Shown: in pieces, positions 36,202 to 49,400 of the stretch | Layout of the letters: each line of letters opens with the position of its first letter | How positions within the stretch are numbered: the stretch's first letter is position 1 | DNA from: Oxyruncus cristatus | Lineage: Eukaryota > Chordata > Aves > Passeriformes > Cotingidae | Length of the DNA stretch: 64,000 bases | Direction: 5' to 3' | Assembly (NCBI GenBank): GCA_013399855.1 | Contig: VXAY01000769.1 | Location: 652,959 to 716,958, forward strand | Translations under genes and position numbers: made by a program | The notes under the pieces: model-generated | Seen by the model: only the letters and a program-made list of their open reading frames with translations | Told to the model about the DNA's origin: nothing | The model's database searches: none

Positions 36202-37002
36202 TGTGGAGTGCTGACTTGGCTGGCTGTTAGGTGCCCATATAGCTGCTCTCTCATTCCGCCTCCTCAATAGGTAGAGGGGAGAAAATGAAATGAAAAATCT
36301 CACAGGTCAAAAGAAAGACATTTACTGTCACAGGCGAAACAGACTTGACTCGGAGAAATTTAATTTAATTTATTGCCAACTGAAATAGAGTGGGATTTTT
36401 AATTTTGTCTTGGGAAAAATCAGACAAAATTAAGACAACACTTCGCAACATCCCTTCTTCCAAAGCTCAGCTTCACTCTTTCATTTCCAGCTCCTCCCTC
36501 TGAGCAGTGCAGGGGAGAAAGGGAATGGGGTTATGTAGTCCATTACAGTGGACCTGCTGCTCCTTCCTCTTTCCTCCTGTTCCACCTTGAGGTCTCCTTG
36601 CAACTGTAGTCCCTTCAGGAAATATTCATCTGTGTGGTGTGGAGTCCTCCATGGCCTCCAGTATGGGCATACTGCTCAAGCATGGTTTTCTCCACACACT
36701 GTTGGGGGAATACCTGCTCCAGCATTAGGAGTATCTCCTCCCTTTCTTTATTCTCTGGTCTTCATGTTCACAGCACTGTTCTTTACGCTAGTTTTTCTCA
36801 CTCCTTACTGTTCTCTGTGTTTTAAACGTTTTCCTAGAGGTGATACCAGCTTCTCTGAAAGGCTCAGCTGTGCCCTGTGGTGGGTCCTCGATGGAGCCAG
36901 CTGGAATCAGCTGTGCTCAGCACTGGGAAGACCAAGCCTCTCCTCACAGAGACCATCCCTGTAACCTCTGCTGCTGGTGCCTGGGCACCTGCACACAGTA
37001 CA
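36202..37002 (-). mobile_element. LTR A copy 4: solo LTR, 801 bp
   Basis: Plus-strand ends are TGTGGAGTGCTGACTTGGC and GCACACAGTACA, so it begins TG and ends CA. GTTCC (36197-36201) and GTTCA (37003-37007) form a 5-bp target duplication with one mismatch. Inside are TTTAATTTAATTTATTGCC (AATAAA on the minus strand) and GAGGAGATACTCC-type words shared with the 10.3 kb copy. It is shorter and more diverged than copy 3. The 138-codon frame on the plus strand is not a gene. Confidence 0.85.
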
Positions 37003-40000
37003 GTTCAATGTATCAAATAGTGCACATTCAACAATATCTGATTTTTATTTCCTGAAATTTGAGCACTTTTATTCCTCTCCCAGAAATTATGCTGACACTG
37101 TTCTCCTTTCAAAAGTAAGAGAAAGTGAACTTACATGACTTTCATGACAGTCAAACTTCAATATTAAATAAGTAATTAAGCAAAAAAAAGGTATGACCAG
37201 GCAAGCAAAAAATCAATGTATTTTTTTATTTGAAAATTTAGCTGTCCAATCAGTCAGCTCAATCTTCTTTACCTGAATATATTTGACAGAGATTGAATAA
37301 AAAAACCCTTATGTTCAAGACAAAGCATATACCATGTAGTCACTCTCAGCTCAAAATTCATCTTCACGATGGCCCAATCGAACCCCTGACTTTGAAAGAG
37401 AAATGTATTTACACTTACTAGAGTCTGATGAAATCACTATAAAATATTTTACACAGATAAGCAGCTGTTCTTTAAAATGTTCTGTAAATCTACTTCAAAA
37501 TGAAATAAAATCTGAAAGTTTAATACAGCATGATATGTTTCCTGCAGGATCAGATAACTTATTTCATATTATTTTATGGCACAACTAATGCATAATGTAA
37601 GATATTGCTAGGGATAAAAATATATGCAGTAAACTTTCCAATTTTTATTGGAAATTCCTAATATGATCTTTTTATTCCTTGACTTTCACAGTGACATTAA
37701 TAACTTTATTTTTACAGAATTATATTATTACATGATAGGTTATAGTTGTGGTGTAACATATTGTACAAAAACCAATGGCATATGTGATTCTGCAGTGCTG
37801 TGAGAAAAGCTGGTAATAGCATCACAGAAGCTTCTTTGCTTTCAGTTTTGGCAATTATAAACATTATGGTGTTCCAGCTAACCAAAGGGAAGAAAGGTTC
37901 AGAGCTCTCATCAAGCTATGCAAAAGCTGCACACTTCTAGCCTGACATGTGGCTTGTGATTTGAGTAATCTGTTCTTAAGTTACAATTATAATTATACTG
38001 GATGAGCACAATGTCAATCCAAAGATGGACAGATGGGTTTTAGCTGGCCTGTTTCTAGGGAATAAAGTAGGATAATTGCTAGTGTTACCAAATATTGACC
38101 TGATTGAGAGATGTGTTGGGATTTTTAACATCTGAGAACAGAAATCAACAAAATCTAATAAACTGTATTACTTCCTATTGTTACTTTCATATGTAAAGAG
38201 CTATATATTAGATATCTACAAAATTAAAGAATAGTTACAGCAGGTACTATAGGGTTTCTCTAGATAGCACAATTTATCAAATTTCAGGGGCACTGATGGA
38301 CTCAGCATAGGTTTGATATCTTTGAATTACCTCTCTGTGTCCCTGCTGTTAACAGTGATGATCTTCCACAAAGAGTATCATTCTCCATAATCAGACATTT
38401 AGTGCGGCTGATGTACAAATTTATTTTTTTTCAGAGAGATAGCTTTTATAGCACTTTACCATCAGTTTTTACCTGAATGAGTTCAGTTAGTGTGTAGAAG
38501 AGTGACCAAGAAAACGTTGTACTAAAAAAACTTTTAAATAAATAAATAAATTGTGAACAAATTGTAATGTGATTTTTGATTATGAGATTCTATTATTTTT
38601 TGTTTTCTTATAATCAAATTAGTTATTTTAGCCTCATCAGCCTGCAACCACACTATTTACTGGGTTAAAATTATGTTTCTGAAACAGGACTTTTTATTTA
38701 AGTATTGGTTTTTTTCTTGACCTTTAGGTCATTGCATTTGGGTAGATCATGAGGTAGCTGAAGTAAATCAGTGGTTGGGTACTACCAAGAGTAATCAGCT
38801 TCCTATGAATTCCCTGGTCAACAGTTTCTATTACTCAAATCTTTTCTGGATGTTGCTAAGCTCCAAGAAGAACATTGAACTTGTACATGTTGGTATCTGA
38901 GAAACTGGCTGAGATCTTTTGTTTGCATCTACTGTAAATTTATTTTGTTTAGATCTTCAGCAGCTACACTGCTGCATTCACAGAAACTGGTCTCTGGGTG
39001 AACACTGTCTCAATACTCTTGATTGTGTTTGAGGTGAGACACAATGACCCTACATATCCTTATTTTATTTGAGTCAAGGAAAATGTTTCAGAGTTCTCAA
39101 ATGAATCTCCTTTTTCCAAATCAGGGAACTCTGCAATTTTGTAATCACACAGCATATTCAGCTTGCAACGTTGACATAATTTAGAATTATTTATCTGCAG
39201 AAACATTTCTTCTTTCTTTCCTAAATCCAAAACTGAAACAATAGTTTAAATGAAGTTGTTCACTAAAGAAAAGATTACACGTGTAAAAAAAAGAAAAGAT
39301 TACATTTTCCAACTATTTCTTCAAATATATGAATAGGCATTCACTATGTTCTCATGCGCCCTATAGTTCATGGCAATATTTTATTTTCTTGGATTTACTA
39401 GCAGAAATATTTTGTCATAATTACTGATTGTTATATAATTGCTAAATCTGCTACAGTAGAGATATTTGGATAAATTTACAGTTACAATATTACAAAATAA
39501 TCCAGTTTGGGCATTTGAGATTATTCTTGTAGCGAAGACAAAGAAAACTTGATGGAAGTTTATATGCTATGTCAACTATGTCTTGACTTCATTAAAATGA
39601 AAGTTATCCTATCTTTTTCTCTTTCAACATTCATACTAGAAATCAAACTCAGAAAAAAACCTGAATATGAAAAACACCAACACAGAGTGCTTTAAAGTTG
39701 ATACCTTATTTTTCTAGTTTAAAACTTGTCTTTACACTGTTTGAGATCATCTATATTACATAACATAAGTGACAGTATGCTTTTTTTTTTTTTTTAGAAG
39801 AAATCTAACCAGAAAATTTTTAGGGTTTTTTTCCTAGGTAAATGTAAATTCAAAAGTGGGGGAAAGCAAATTACATTTCTTTTGAGTTAAAATAATCTGA
39901 AAGAATTGTTTAAAGAACTTTCACTGGGTGTATAACACATAATCTTAAGTAAAGCTTCTCCAAGACATATGCATCTTAAATATCAGGTCCTTATAACCTT

Positions 40001-41571
40001 TTACTTTACAGACCCCCACTTATTTCATTGTGCTACTTGCTAAAGTGCATACAGCCACAGCAGGAATATCTACCTATCTTCCACTTTCTACTACATAGGG
40101 TTTTAATTTTTCTCATCAAATGTAATAAGTGATTTGAATTGTTTACTTGTGATGAAAACACATTTTTAAATCTTCTTTCTTAGATATAGCGGACATTGAT
40201 CTAGATATTGAAAGAAAAAAGGAATTCCATTATCAACGGCTATAAAACAATAAAGTAAATATAGGTTGTTTCAGCATCTCCATTATACCAGGTTACATTT
40301 GAACAATTGAGGATTTATAGCTCTGAGCAGATAATTCTCCTTGGATTCCTTTGTTGAGAAGGCTAAACCACAGAGACTTTTACTATCCATATGAACTAGA
40401 TTAAGAAACAATACTGGCAATCTGAGAACAGTCTGGGAAAAGAAAATGAATCAATGAATCTCTCAAGAGGCCAAGCGGGTTATAATAGCAATCACTATGA
40501 GCAGTACAAATTCACTCTGATAGGCAGAATACCAGTGGAGAATCATGATGTGAAAGTTTCACATAACAAATTAGTAGGTAAAAGAGATACAATGCTATTG
40601 GTTAGGAAACAAACCTTACAACAATTAAGTACATTTGAAATTCATACACTTCAGCACATTAAAAAAACAAATAACAGGTGAGAATTATTTTGTGGATGAC
40701 AAGGACTGTTTTACTTTTTCAGTGGAATTGACCTAAATTAAGCTAAAATGAATAAGAAACTGAATACTTTGAGTTGAATCTAATTACCATTCTGCTTGCA
40801 GAATCTATTAAAGTATAGAATATAAGAATAAAATACTAATAAACCAGTGCAGTACCTGTGTTACAGTAGTACCTGAACATTTTGCAGAAAGCTGAAGCAG
40901 AAAATATTATCTATCTAAAAATAATATATTATAAATTATATTGGTAGTGTCACATCTATACATCAAAATAAATCAATATTAATAGTCACAAAATTATGCA
41001 AACAGGACTATAAACTATATTGCCTACTTTTCTGATTATTTTCTTTACAAAAAAAAACATAATTACAAAATTGAAATTATTATCCTAATTAATTTACCTT
41101 TCTGTATTCCCTATCTTTTTGCCGAGCATTAGTGAAAATGTGTTTCATATGGGTACATTGGCATGCCCAGAATTTCAGATCATTATCTGTTTGCAATATT
41201 TGTTTGTCACAAAGGGAAAATGGTCTTCCATCATTTAATGTTAACACCGATTTTTCTTTGCTTACTCGTGTCATTATGCTTGGTCAAAACCTCTTTTATC
41301 ATGCTAAATTGTGTCGTCTTCTGCTTGATATTTTTACCTTAAAAATAAGTGCTAAGCACTGTTTGATTTTTTTCTTTTTTTTTAAATTTAAAGAAAATTT
41401 ACTTGTGAATCTGCTGCATGCTGTTTGAATTTGTTGCTAAAATGGTAGGTTGTTCAATAAAAAATGCATTTTCTTTTTAATGAAATAGTTTTCTAATGGA
41501 GTATAGTAATAAAATATTCTCAGAAAAAAACATAGACTTATTCATACTGTTTCAGAAACAGAAATATTGTA

Positions 41572-41572
<1 letters not shown>
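37003..41572. other. AT-rich sequence without recognised genes
   Basis: No family recognised. A T-run lies at 39781-39795. Confidence 0.5.

Positions 41573-41643
<71 letters not shown>
41573..41643. repeat. (TAA)n microsatellite, about 24 units
   Basis: An uninterrupted TAA/ATA repeat of about 71 bp, directly abutting the 5' truncation point of the next CR1 copy. Confidence 0.97.
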
Positions 41644-41646
<3 letters not shown>

Positions 41647-41649
41647 GCA

Positions 41650-42868
41650 ACATACTGAAAATAAAGAGGAAAATTACTTATCAAGTACCTGGAAGACAAG
41701 AAGGTAATCAGGAGTATTCAGTATAGGTTCACTAAAGGTAAGTCATGTTTGACCAACCTGATTGCCTTCTATGATAAAACCACTATCTGGATGGATGAAG
41801 GGAGAGCAGTGGATGTTGCCTACCTTGACTTCAGAGAGGCTTCCAATTCTCTCACGACATCCTCATAAGCAAACTAAGGAAGTGTGGGACAGTGAGATGG
41901 ATTAAGAACTGGCTGAGTGGCAGATCCCAGGTCGTAATTAGTGGCCCAGGGTCTAGTTGGAAGCCTCTGACTAGTGGTGACTCCCAAGGTTCGATACGGG
42001 GCCAAGTATTGTTTAACTTCTTCATCAATGACCTGGATGAAGGCACAGGTGCCTCCTCAGTGAGTGTGTTGATGATACAAAGCTGAGAGGAGTGGCTGAT
42101 ACCTCAGAGTGCTGTGCAGCCCTTCAGAGGGACCTTAACAGGTTGGAGAGATGGGCAAAGAGGAACTTTATGAAATTCAACAAAGGAAAGTGCATGGTCC
42201 TGTACTGGGACAGGCTGGGGCCAACCTGTGGTCCTGGTGGACCACAAGCTGTCCGTGAGCCAGCTGTGTGCCCTAATGGATAAGAAGGCCAATGGCATCC
42301 TGGGGTGCAATAGGAAGAACATTGCCAGCAGGCCAAGGGAAACAATCCTACCCCTTTACTCAGCCCTGGTGAGGTGCATCTGGAGTGATGTGTCTAGTTC
42401 TGGGCTCCTCAGCACAAGAGAAACATGGAGCTCCTGAAGCAGGTCCAGTGGAGGGCAGCGAGTATGACTGGAGGACTGAAACATCTCTCTTATGAGGAAA
42501 CGCTGAGAGAGTTGGTCTTGTTCAGCCTGGAAAAGGGACGACTGAGAGGTAACCTCATTAATGTCCATAAATATCTGAAGTGGAGTTCCAAGAGGAGGCA
42601 CCCAGGCTCTTCTTGGTGGTGCAAACAACTGGGACATGAGGCAACAGGCAGAAACTGATTCACAGGAAGTTCCACCTGAATATGAGAAAGAACTTCCTTT
42701 CTGTGCAGCTGACTGGAACAAATTACCAAGACAATGTAGAGGCTCCCTCACTGGACATATTCAGGAACCAACTGGATGCAATCCTGTACCATGTGCTGTA
42801 GCAAGGGAGTTGGACTAGATGACCCTCTGTGGTCCCTTCCAATCTTACCCATTGCGTGATTCTGTGAT
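41650..42868 (+). mobile_element. CR1 LINE remnant, ORF2 RT to 3' end
   Basis: One of the better-preserved copies. Blocks in order: YLEDKKVIRSIQYRFTKGKS-like (41680-41740), [21 protein letters not shown] (41812-41830), [17 protein letters not shown] (41895-41945), [12 protein letters not shown] (42018-42050), the catalytic VDD codons at 42068-42076 (usual FADD, Phe-Ala changed), [18 protein letters not shown] (42137-42190), then [17 protein letters not shown] (42285-42335), QVQWRAASMTGGLKHLSYEE and an LFSLEKGRLRGNLI block. The 3' end GACTAGATGACCCTCTGTGG and GATTCTGTGATG finish near 42868. Frameshifts separate the blocks. Confidence 0.95.
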
Positions 42869-42969
42869 GCGCTTAAATTTAAAAAAAATATCAATTATGA
42901 TGCCTTAAACCCTAATAGTTTTTTCAGTTTTCTAATTCTTGTAAGCTTTATAAGTTTTATAGGCAGTAG

Positions 42970-43450
42970 AAGTAGTTTCTAAAAGCAGCAGCCCTTGTTC
43001 CCTTACCCCGTAGTACATTCCTAACCCTTTTACCCCATTCTATGCTCCCCATATCAAATCTACCCCTGAAGTCAGTAGAAAATGTTTAGTCTCTTGTCAA
43101 GGCAAGGCCTAAACTGTTTGGGAACAGCCAAATCAGGGCCTGAATAGCAAAACAGGGTCAAAGACTAGGTAACTATGTACCCTTTGTGCTCTGAAGAAGA
43201 TGATGATGATGAAAGGGTGGTCCCAAAACGCTCCCAGACCCAATTCTTGGGGGTGGGTCAAGAGGTGGACCAGAGCAAAAGCCAAGAGGCAGACACATTT
43301 AAGATTGGTCAATTAGTATTATAAAAGATGTGACACAGCTGTATTCTGCGCACATGTCTTGTAACAACTATTTGCTTTGGCACAGTAAATCCTTTCCTTA
43401 TCTCACCCCAATTAACTGCTCCTGAGATTTTTTTAAGTCCAGGTGCAAAC
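42970..43450 (+). mobile_element. Candidate LTR of a different (ERVK-like) type
   Basis: TATAAAA at 43320-43326 is followed at about 65 bp by CAGTAAATCCTTTCCTTATC, an AATAAA-like signal, and CTCACCCCAATTAACTGCTC, an arrangement I associate with compact U3-R-U5 LTRs in birds. Upstream 43000-43300 is C- and G-richer than its surroundings. I could not fix the TG/CA ends or a target duplication, so this is tentative. It does not resemble LTR A, B or C. Confidence 0.42.
43320..43326 (+). promoter_or_regulatory. TATA box of the candidate LTR
   Basis: TATAAAA, the best TATA match seen in any of the LTR-like segments. It lies about 64 bp before the polyadenylation-like AGTAAA. Confidence 0.4.
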
Positions 43451-45852
43451 AGGCATCGATTATAATGTATTCAATGAAGGAAGCCAGGAAAAACTGCCTT
43501 GGGTTTTAGAAGCTTTATAAGACCAAGTCATAATTTTTTTTATTTTTTTTTTTTTATTCTCTGAATAATCATGATTCGACTAGTGAAGACGTAAATACTG
43601 CAGGAAATTAATTAGCATTAAAATAAAAATAAAATGAAAAACCAGTAATCTCTTCAATATACATGGCAATAGAATTAGAAAGAATATGGAAAGGAAAATC
43701 TCTAGTTATTATCACTCATGCATTCTTGGGGGGGGCTGTGTCACCATCACAGGTGGTGGCACTTTCTATTGTATTTTTTAACATAAAAAATTGCTGACTC
43801 AGAAATAAAGGCATTAGAATATTATAACGTGCTATCTGGTTAACATAAAAAGTTAAAAAAATAGTGATAAAAATATCTGAGGAATGTTATGAATCTATCA
43901 GATAACATTTTTTTTTGTAACAATATAGATAAATATTGTAACTGAAGATGACCTAGAAATCTCTCTAGTTAGCATCCATCCATTACAACTAGTAGTTGAT
44001 TCTGTACACTACAGAATGTTGTTATTGGTGGAGGGTTGTAAATCATCATGCTATTTTTTCTGTCCCTTTGTATTTGTGTTTTAGGTCTATTCATTATTAT
44101 TGAATATTGTAATTATTCAATAATGAACTACTGTACTTATTGGGTTTTTTTATTCCTTTCCTCTAGTGTCAAATATCTGGATTTACATCAATCAAAGGTC
44201 TTGATTTATTTTCCTTATGATTTTTTTTAAGTAAAATAATGGCTTTGAAGTTGTATTGAATGGTAGTTTTTCATGTTTTCACACCTCACTTGCAAACAAC
44301 AAAGGAGTAAAGATTTTTTTAGGAACTTATGTGATTCACTGTCAAGGAAGCAGCTGGATATTCAGAAGTCAAGTAGAACATGTTTTGAAGTTTACTATGG
44401 GTTCAATGCATGCCAAAGAGACCAGAGGACTGGAAAAAGACAACTTCTCCAGAAAATGTCTAAATCTAGGTAGGAATATTGGTCAGTGTGATTCTACCTA
44501 GTATATTTCTTCCCATAAGCAGCTGTGATGGCCCTTGAAATGTTACCTGCTCTATCTCTCAACTCTTGCTTCTTTATGATTGAGATCTTGCTCATAGACT
44601 GAAGCACATTCCATTGAGAAAACATAAGTAATGCGTTGTAGTCGATTAGTTTCTCATTCAGTATTTATCTGCACAGCAATCGCAACAATGTAATGTTCCG
44701 TAGACCAATCCAAACTAGGTCTGAACAGCGTCTCTTAGCTGCAAGTAGAATGTAACCTCAGATTCATAGCTCTTATTGCAGGCTCGTTTACTTTTATCCT
44801 TGCTGACATCTATGCCAGTATTAGTTAGGTATCCATGCCTGAGATAACTTATGTGTTTCTTCATTGCCAGTCAGCATTCTTGTGACATGTACGTTATTTC
44901 TAAAGTGGTACATGTTCAGATTAGCATTAGTAAAAAAATCAAGGCACTTTTGGGATTTAAATGTACTACATATTCTGTAAACTTTATGGAACTCATAAGA
45001 CCATGGTCATTGTACCTTGTAATTTTTACTCACTCCTAAAACAATGGTTTGTAATTCTTTCACTAATGAAATTCTGTGAGCTCTAAAACAGTGGTCAAAG
45101 CTACCATTTTGCTCGTAGTCTGTCATCTTTTTCATCTGTTCACCACTAAATAACTATAATATTTCAAATAACTTTCAAATAATTGAGAACAATCTATAAC
45201 AATCTACATAATTACATATAGAATATATAATTATAAACTATATCTGCAATCTATACTAGAATGAAAAATAACTGGAATACTTACAGAATATCTGCTTCTT
45301 TTTGTTTTTTCCTTCAATTATTCTGCTGCATTTTGCACTAACAAAATAGTGCTTTGCTGGTATTTTAGCTGTGATCAAATATAATTACTAAAGAAATACC
45401 TCATACACATTTTTAAGCCCTGATAATGAAGGAAATAATTTTTACAAGGTCACAATTCCTTTCTTACTGTGGGAAAAAAACCTCTGTCATAGTTACCAAA
45501 ATAGTATGTATTTTGAAATCTTTTACCCTGTGGTATGAAAATGAATTTATTCTACTGTCTCTTTGCTATCCTTGATATCATTAGATTGGCTATGTTAAAC
45601 TAGAAGTTACTTGTAGAGAGAGGAAAAAAATGATATGACCTTTTAATTTTGTTAGGTGATATTTTTTCTCTTTTCTGTACTTTCTAAGAAAGTAACACAA
45701 AGATAAGTCATACTTCTTAACAAAAATAAGGCTTGGTTCTGTAAATCTTTGCTTTCATCTTGTTTCTCTTATCTATGCGTTAGCAATCTTCATGTTTCAT
45801 TTTGCTTATCTTCACAACAGTTCTGTAAAAGAACACTATTTTTGCTATACAA
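43451..45852. other. AT-rich sequence without recognised genes
   Basis: No family recognised. Short open frames at 44048-44501 show no known domain. Confidence 0.5.
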
Positions 45853-46420
45853 GTGCAGAGAAAGAAAAGGGACTTGGGGTTGCTGGATATGAGTCACCAG
45901 TGTGCCCAGGTGGCCAAAAAAGCCAATGGCATCCTGGCCAAGAATAGTGTGGCCAGCAGGACTAGCAAAGTGATTCTCCTACTGTACTTGGCACTGGTGA
46001 GGCTGCACCTTGAGCGCTGTGTCAAGTTCTCAGCCCCTGATTTCAAAAAGGACATTGAGTTGCTGGAGCATGTCCAGAGAAGGGTAACAAAGCTGGTGTG
46101 GTGTCTAGAAAACACGACTTATGAGGAGAAGCTGAGGGAGCTGCAGTTGTTTAGTCTGTAGAAGAGGAGGCTCAGGGCAGACCTTGTCACTCTCTTCCAC
46201 TGCCTGAAAGCAGGTTGTAGCAAGGTGGGGGTTGGACTCTTCTGCCATGTCTCAAGTGACATGAAGAAATGGTGGTGGAATCACCACCTCTGGAAGTGCT
46301 CAAGAGGCATCTGGATGTGGTGCTTGCAGATATAGTTTAGGTGTGATTATGGTACTACTAAGTTCGTGGTTAGACTAGGTGATCTTGAAGGTCTCTTCCT
46401 AACACAACTCTGTGATTTTA
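45853..46420 (+). mobile_element. CR1 LINE remnant, C-terminal part of ORF2 to 3' end
   Basis: A continuous frame of 102 codons begins here and reads [60 protein letters not shown] and [14 protein letters not shown] with a stop at 46159-46161, where CR1 normally continues with an [14 protein letters not shown] block (seen after the stop as KRRLRADL). The 3' end reads GACTAGGTGATCTTGAAGGT and a decayed tail. It is 5' truncated after the catalytic domain. Confidence 0.93.
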
Positions 46421-49400
46421 ACAAATATCCTGCGAACATCCGTGTAACACTTGACCTAAGGTGCTGATCAGCCAGTAGTGCAATAATTTTTTGCTTATTG
46501 TCAGACCTGAAAATGTATCTTAAATTTTTACTCTTTCTAGAAAGTGAGATTAAAAGCTAGAATATTGTTTGGACTTCAGTATCCAACTAAGTCTTTCTGA
46601 ATTATAATAAAGTTTTTCTTTCATTGCAGGGCAATTTTCTAGTAGTAATGAAGGAAAGGAAGGAAAGAAGGAAAGGAAAAATGTAAGCAAAAGGAAACTG
46701 AAAGAGGTAATGGCTATGTTTAGTATGCATTTTATCAGATTAGCAGCACCTATCTCATTCCTATTACTGCTTATAAATGTAGAAGTTTCATTCTAATCTC
46801 TCCTCACTGAATGGAAGAGGACTGAAAATTCCTAGAGAAATGATCCTGACACTTTTGCTTATAAAATATCTCTCACTTTACATCTCTTTTAAAAAAACCC
46901 TACACCTAATAGATATGTATATTTTCTTAGAGCACTGAGAAATAAATTCACAACTGTTTTTTTGTGTCCAGCTTATTTAAAGGAAGAATATAGATGGTCA
47001 CAGAAATATTGTACTTCAAAATACAGGTTAAATGCAATATTCTGTTTTTTCTTTCTTATTGCTACTTTAATTGAAATCAACTGCAATAGTTCTGATCAAT
47101 GAAAAAAGTTATGTGAAATACTTTTGTTTGTACAGGAAGGAATACAGTACGGTTGGGAATTATAAGTGTCAATGAAAAAGTAAGATACTTTCATTGTATT
47201 ATACTATTGAAACATAGTCCCTGAACTAATCTTACTTCTATTGTTTAAACTAAGTAACATGGTATTAACTTCTCTGATTCTTCCCTGATTTAAATTAAAC
47301 ACTTTGTGATCATCGCAGTTCCATTTTGCAGTCACTACTAGGATCAATGAAATGTGGCACTGCATTCCCACATTGAAGACAATGCAGAAGGAAAGGCAAA
47401 AGTAAAACAAAATGAAGAAAAAAAGTAGTATCAAAAAACCAAAGGAACAGCATCACAGTTTTTCACCTACTCATGTCCCAGTTTAGAATCAGCTGGAAAA
47501 AAAGCGCACTACCTGAAGATTCCAAAGGGTGCTGATATGCCTGCCTCTAGGCTCTGGAGCCACAGCCTGTTTCCTTCCACTCTGTATGGATTTTGTTCTC
47601 AGGTAGCATGCCCATCTCCACTTCCATTCACGTGTATATCCCAATCTTTCTGTGGTCAATTTTTTCAGGACTTTTTAGGCATGGAGTGAGGGAAAGGAAC
47701 ATATTATCATTTTATTGAGGTTAGTTTCAAACAGTGTAAGGATACAAAATTTTCCATGAAGGATTAGCTTGCACGCTGCCAGCCCCACAAACTATTCTCC
47801 CACTAGATGGAATTAGGTGCTTCAGAGGGGTTATCCATACTGCAAAATAATGTATTCAAGAAGATTGAGTATAAAGGAAAAAAAATGTGGGTAGAAATAT
47901 ACTTTGGTAGAGGAAAAAGTAGTTGTGTAGGGGTTGATTCCATTTTAATTGAATTTATTGGAGTTTTGAAAGACAAGAATACACTGAAACAAACATATTG
48001 AGTTTTACACATATTTGTGCAGGTTAATTAGAACAAAATATGGTTATGAAGATTGTATCCAAAGTAGTTGTCAGTGAGAAATGATACATTATTATTCAAA
48101 GTAATTCTTGTGAAGTAGAATTTTCTGGCCCTTGTAAGAATTCAATGTACATAAAGAAAGCAATCTGAAGAAAATTAAAAGGAAAAAAAATATGAAAATT
48201 TAAAGATCTTTGAATATGCCTCAAATTGGCAATAGAATTGACTATAAAAGTTGTACAAATGACAACAAATTTTCAGATAGGGTTCAGATTCACTAAAAAA
48301 ACTTTTCTTTGGTATTCCAGAAGGAAAATACTCAGCTTCATGTCTCAGTGTCAACAGAAAGGATGGTGGGTGTTTGTACTTCGTGGCGATTATGACACAG
48401 ATATATGTGCTTGGACTGGAGGAAAAGGTTAGGATGGATATCCTTAGTTCTCTTGCATTAGTCTTCCATTCTTATATCAAGTGAAGGAAGCATCAAGAAT
48501 ATACCATTTATATATATATTCTAAAACAGGTAAGAAAGCTACTAAATGATATTATTATTAAGTATACTTTTGAAAAATACATAGTGAAAACACCATAAAT
48601 TATAGAAACTGGTTCTCTCTTCATTCTCTTAGGAGAGAATTAAGGGAAGTATTTTTAGCTGAGTAAATATCATTCTTTTTCTCTTGCAAGGCCAAGCATT
48701 TACAATGGAGTTTCTAGCCATGCATAAAACCAGCTTTGCTTTTCCAGCATTGTTTAAAAGAATAAAAAAAATGAAGATGTATTTGATCTTCAGTTCTTCG
48801 GGTTCCTTGAAGTGTTCCTAATCAAAGTGTCCAAATATCAGTTAGGTATGCTTAGTCCTAGAGCTGAACTAGAAAACATGTTTGATTTGTTAAATGGTGG
48901 AAATTTGTGGTGGTGTTATATTTTGTGGGTCTGTATAAGCACTGAAAGATTTTTGGTTTTATCACATTTGTAAGAGAACCTCACAGCTGTGAAATCTGTC
49001 TTCTGCCTTTTCTAACATGTCTCTCAACAGTGTCCTTTCTATTTGCAATTTTACTTATGTCTTGTTTTCATTTTCTATTTTTGTCCTATTCCTTTCTTAC
49101 TCTAATTCTATTTTAATCCTTTTACTTTTTGCAAAGAGAAAACAAGAATAAGCAAGAATAAACAAGAAAAATAATGTACAAAGCTCACAGGATTTATGCC
49201 CACCATTTGTGAAGTATAAAGTGGAGCAAGGTGAAGATGACACAGGTTTTAAATCTGTTGGTTTTTCTGGACCTGTTCAGCTAGATGAAATCCAACATCA
49301 GACTTAAACTGTGCAGGTTTTTTTCTCCATTAAATGTAAGGTTTGACTTTCATCTTAGTTTACAAAAATGCATGGATTACATTTTATTAAAAATAAAATC

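Noticed and set aside
36548..36964. 138-codon plus-strand frame rich in Ser/Leu/Cys
   Set aside because: It lies entirely in LTR A copy 4, antisense to the LTR.
33492..37002. LTR A copies 3 and 4 as the two ends of one provirus
   Set aside because: Same orientation and 1.7 kb spacing suggested it, but copy 4 has its own target duplication, the lengths differ (984 and 801 bp), no primer-binding site adjoins either copy and no viral frames lie between.
43730..43765. G-run and CACC/GGTG inverted repeat as a regulatory hairpin
   Set aside because: The arms are only a few bases long and no conserved context supports a function.
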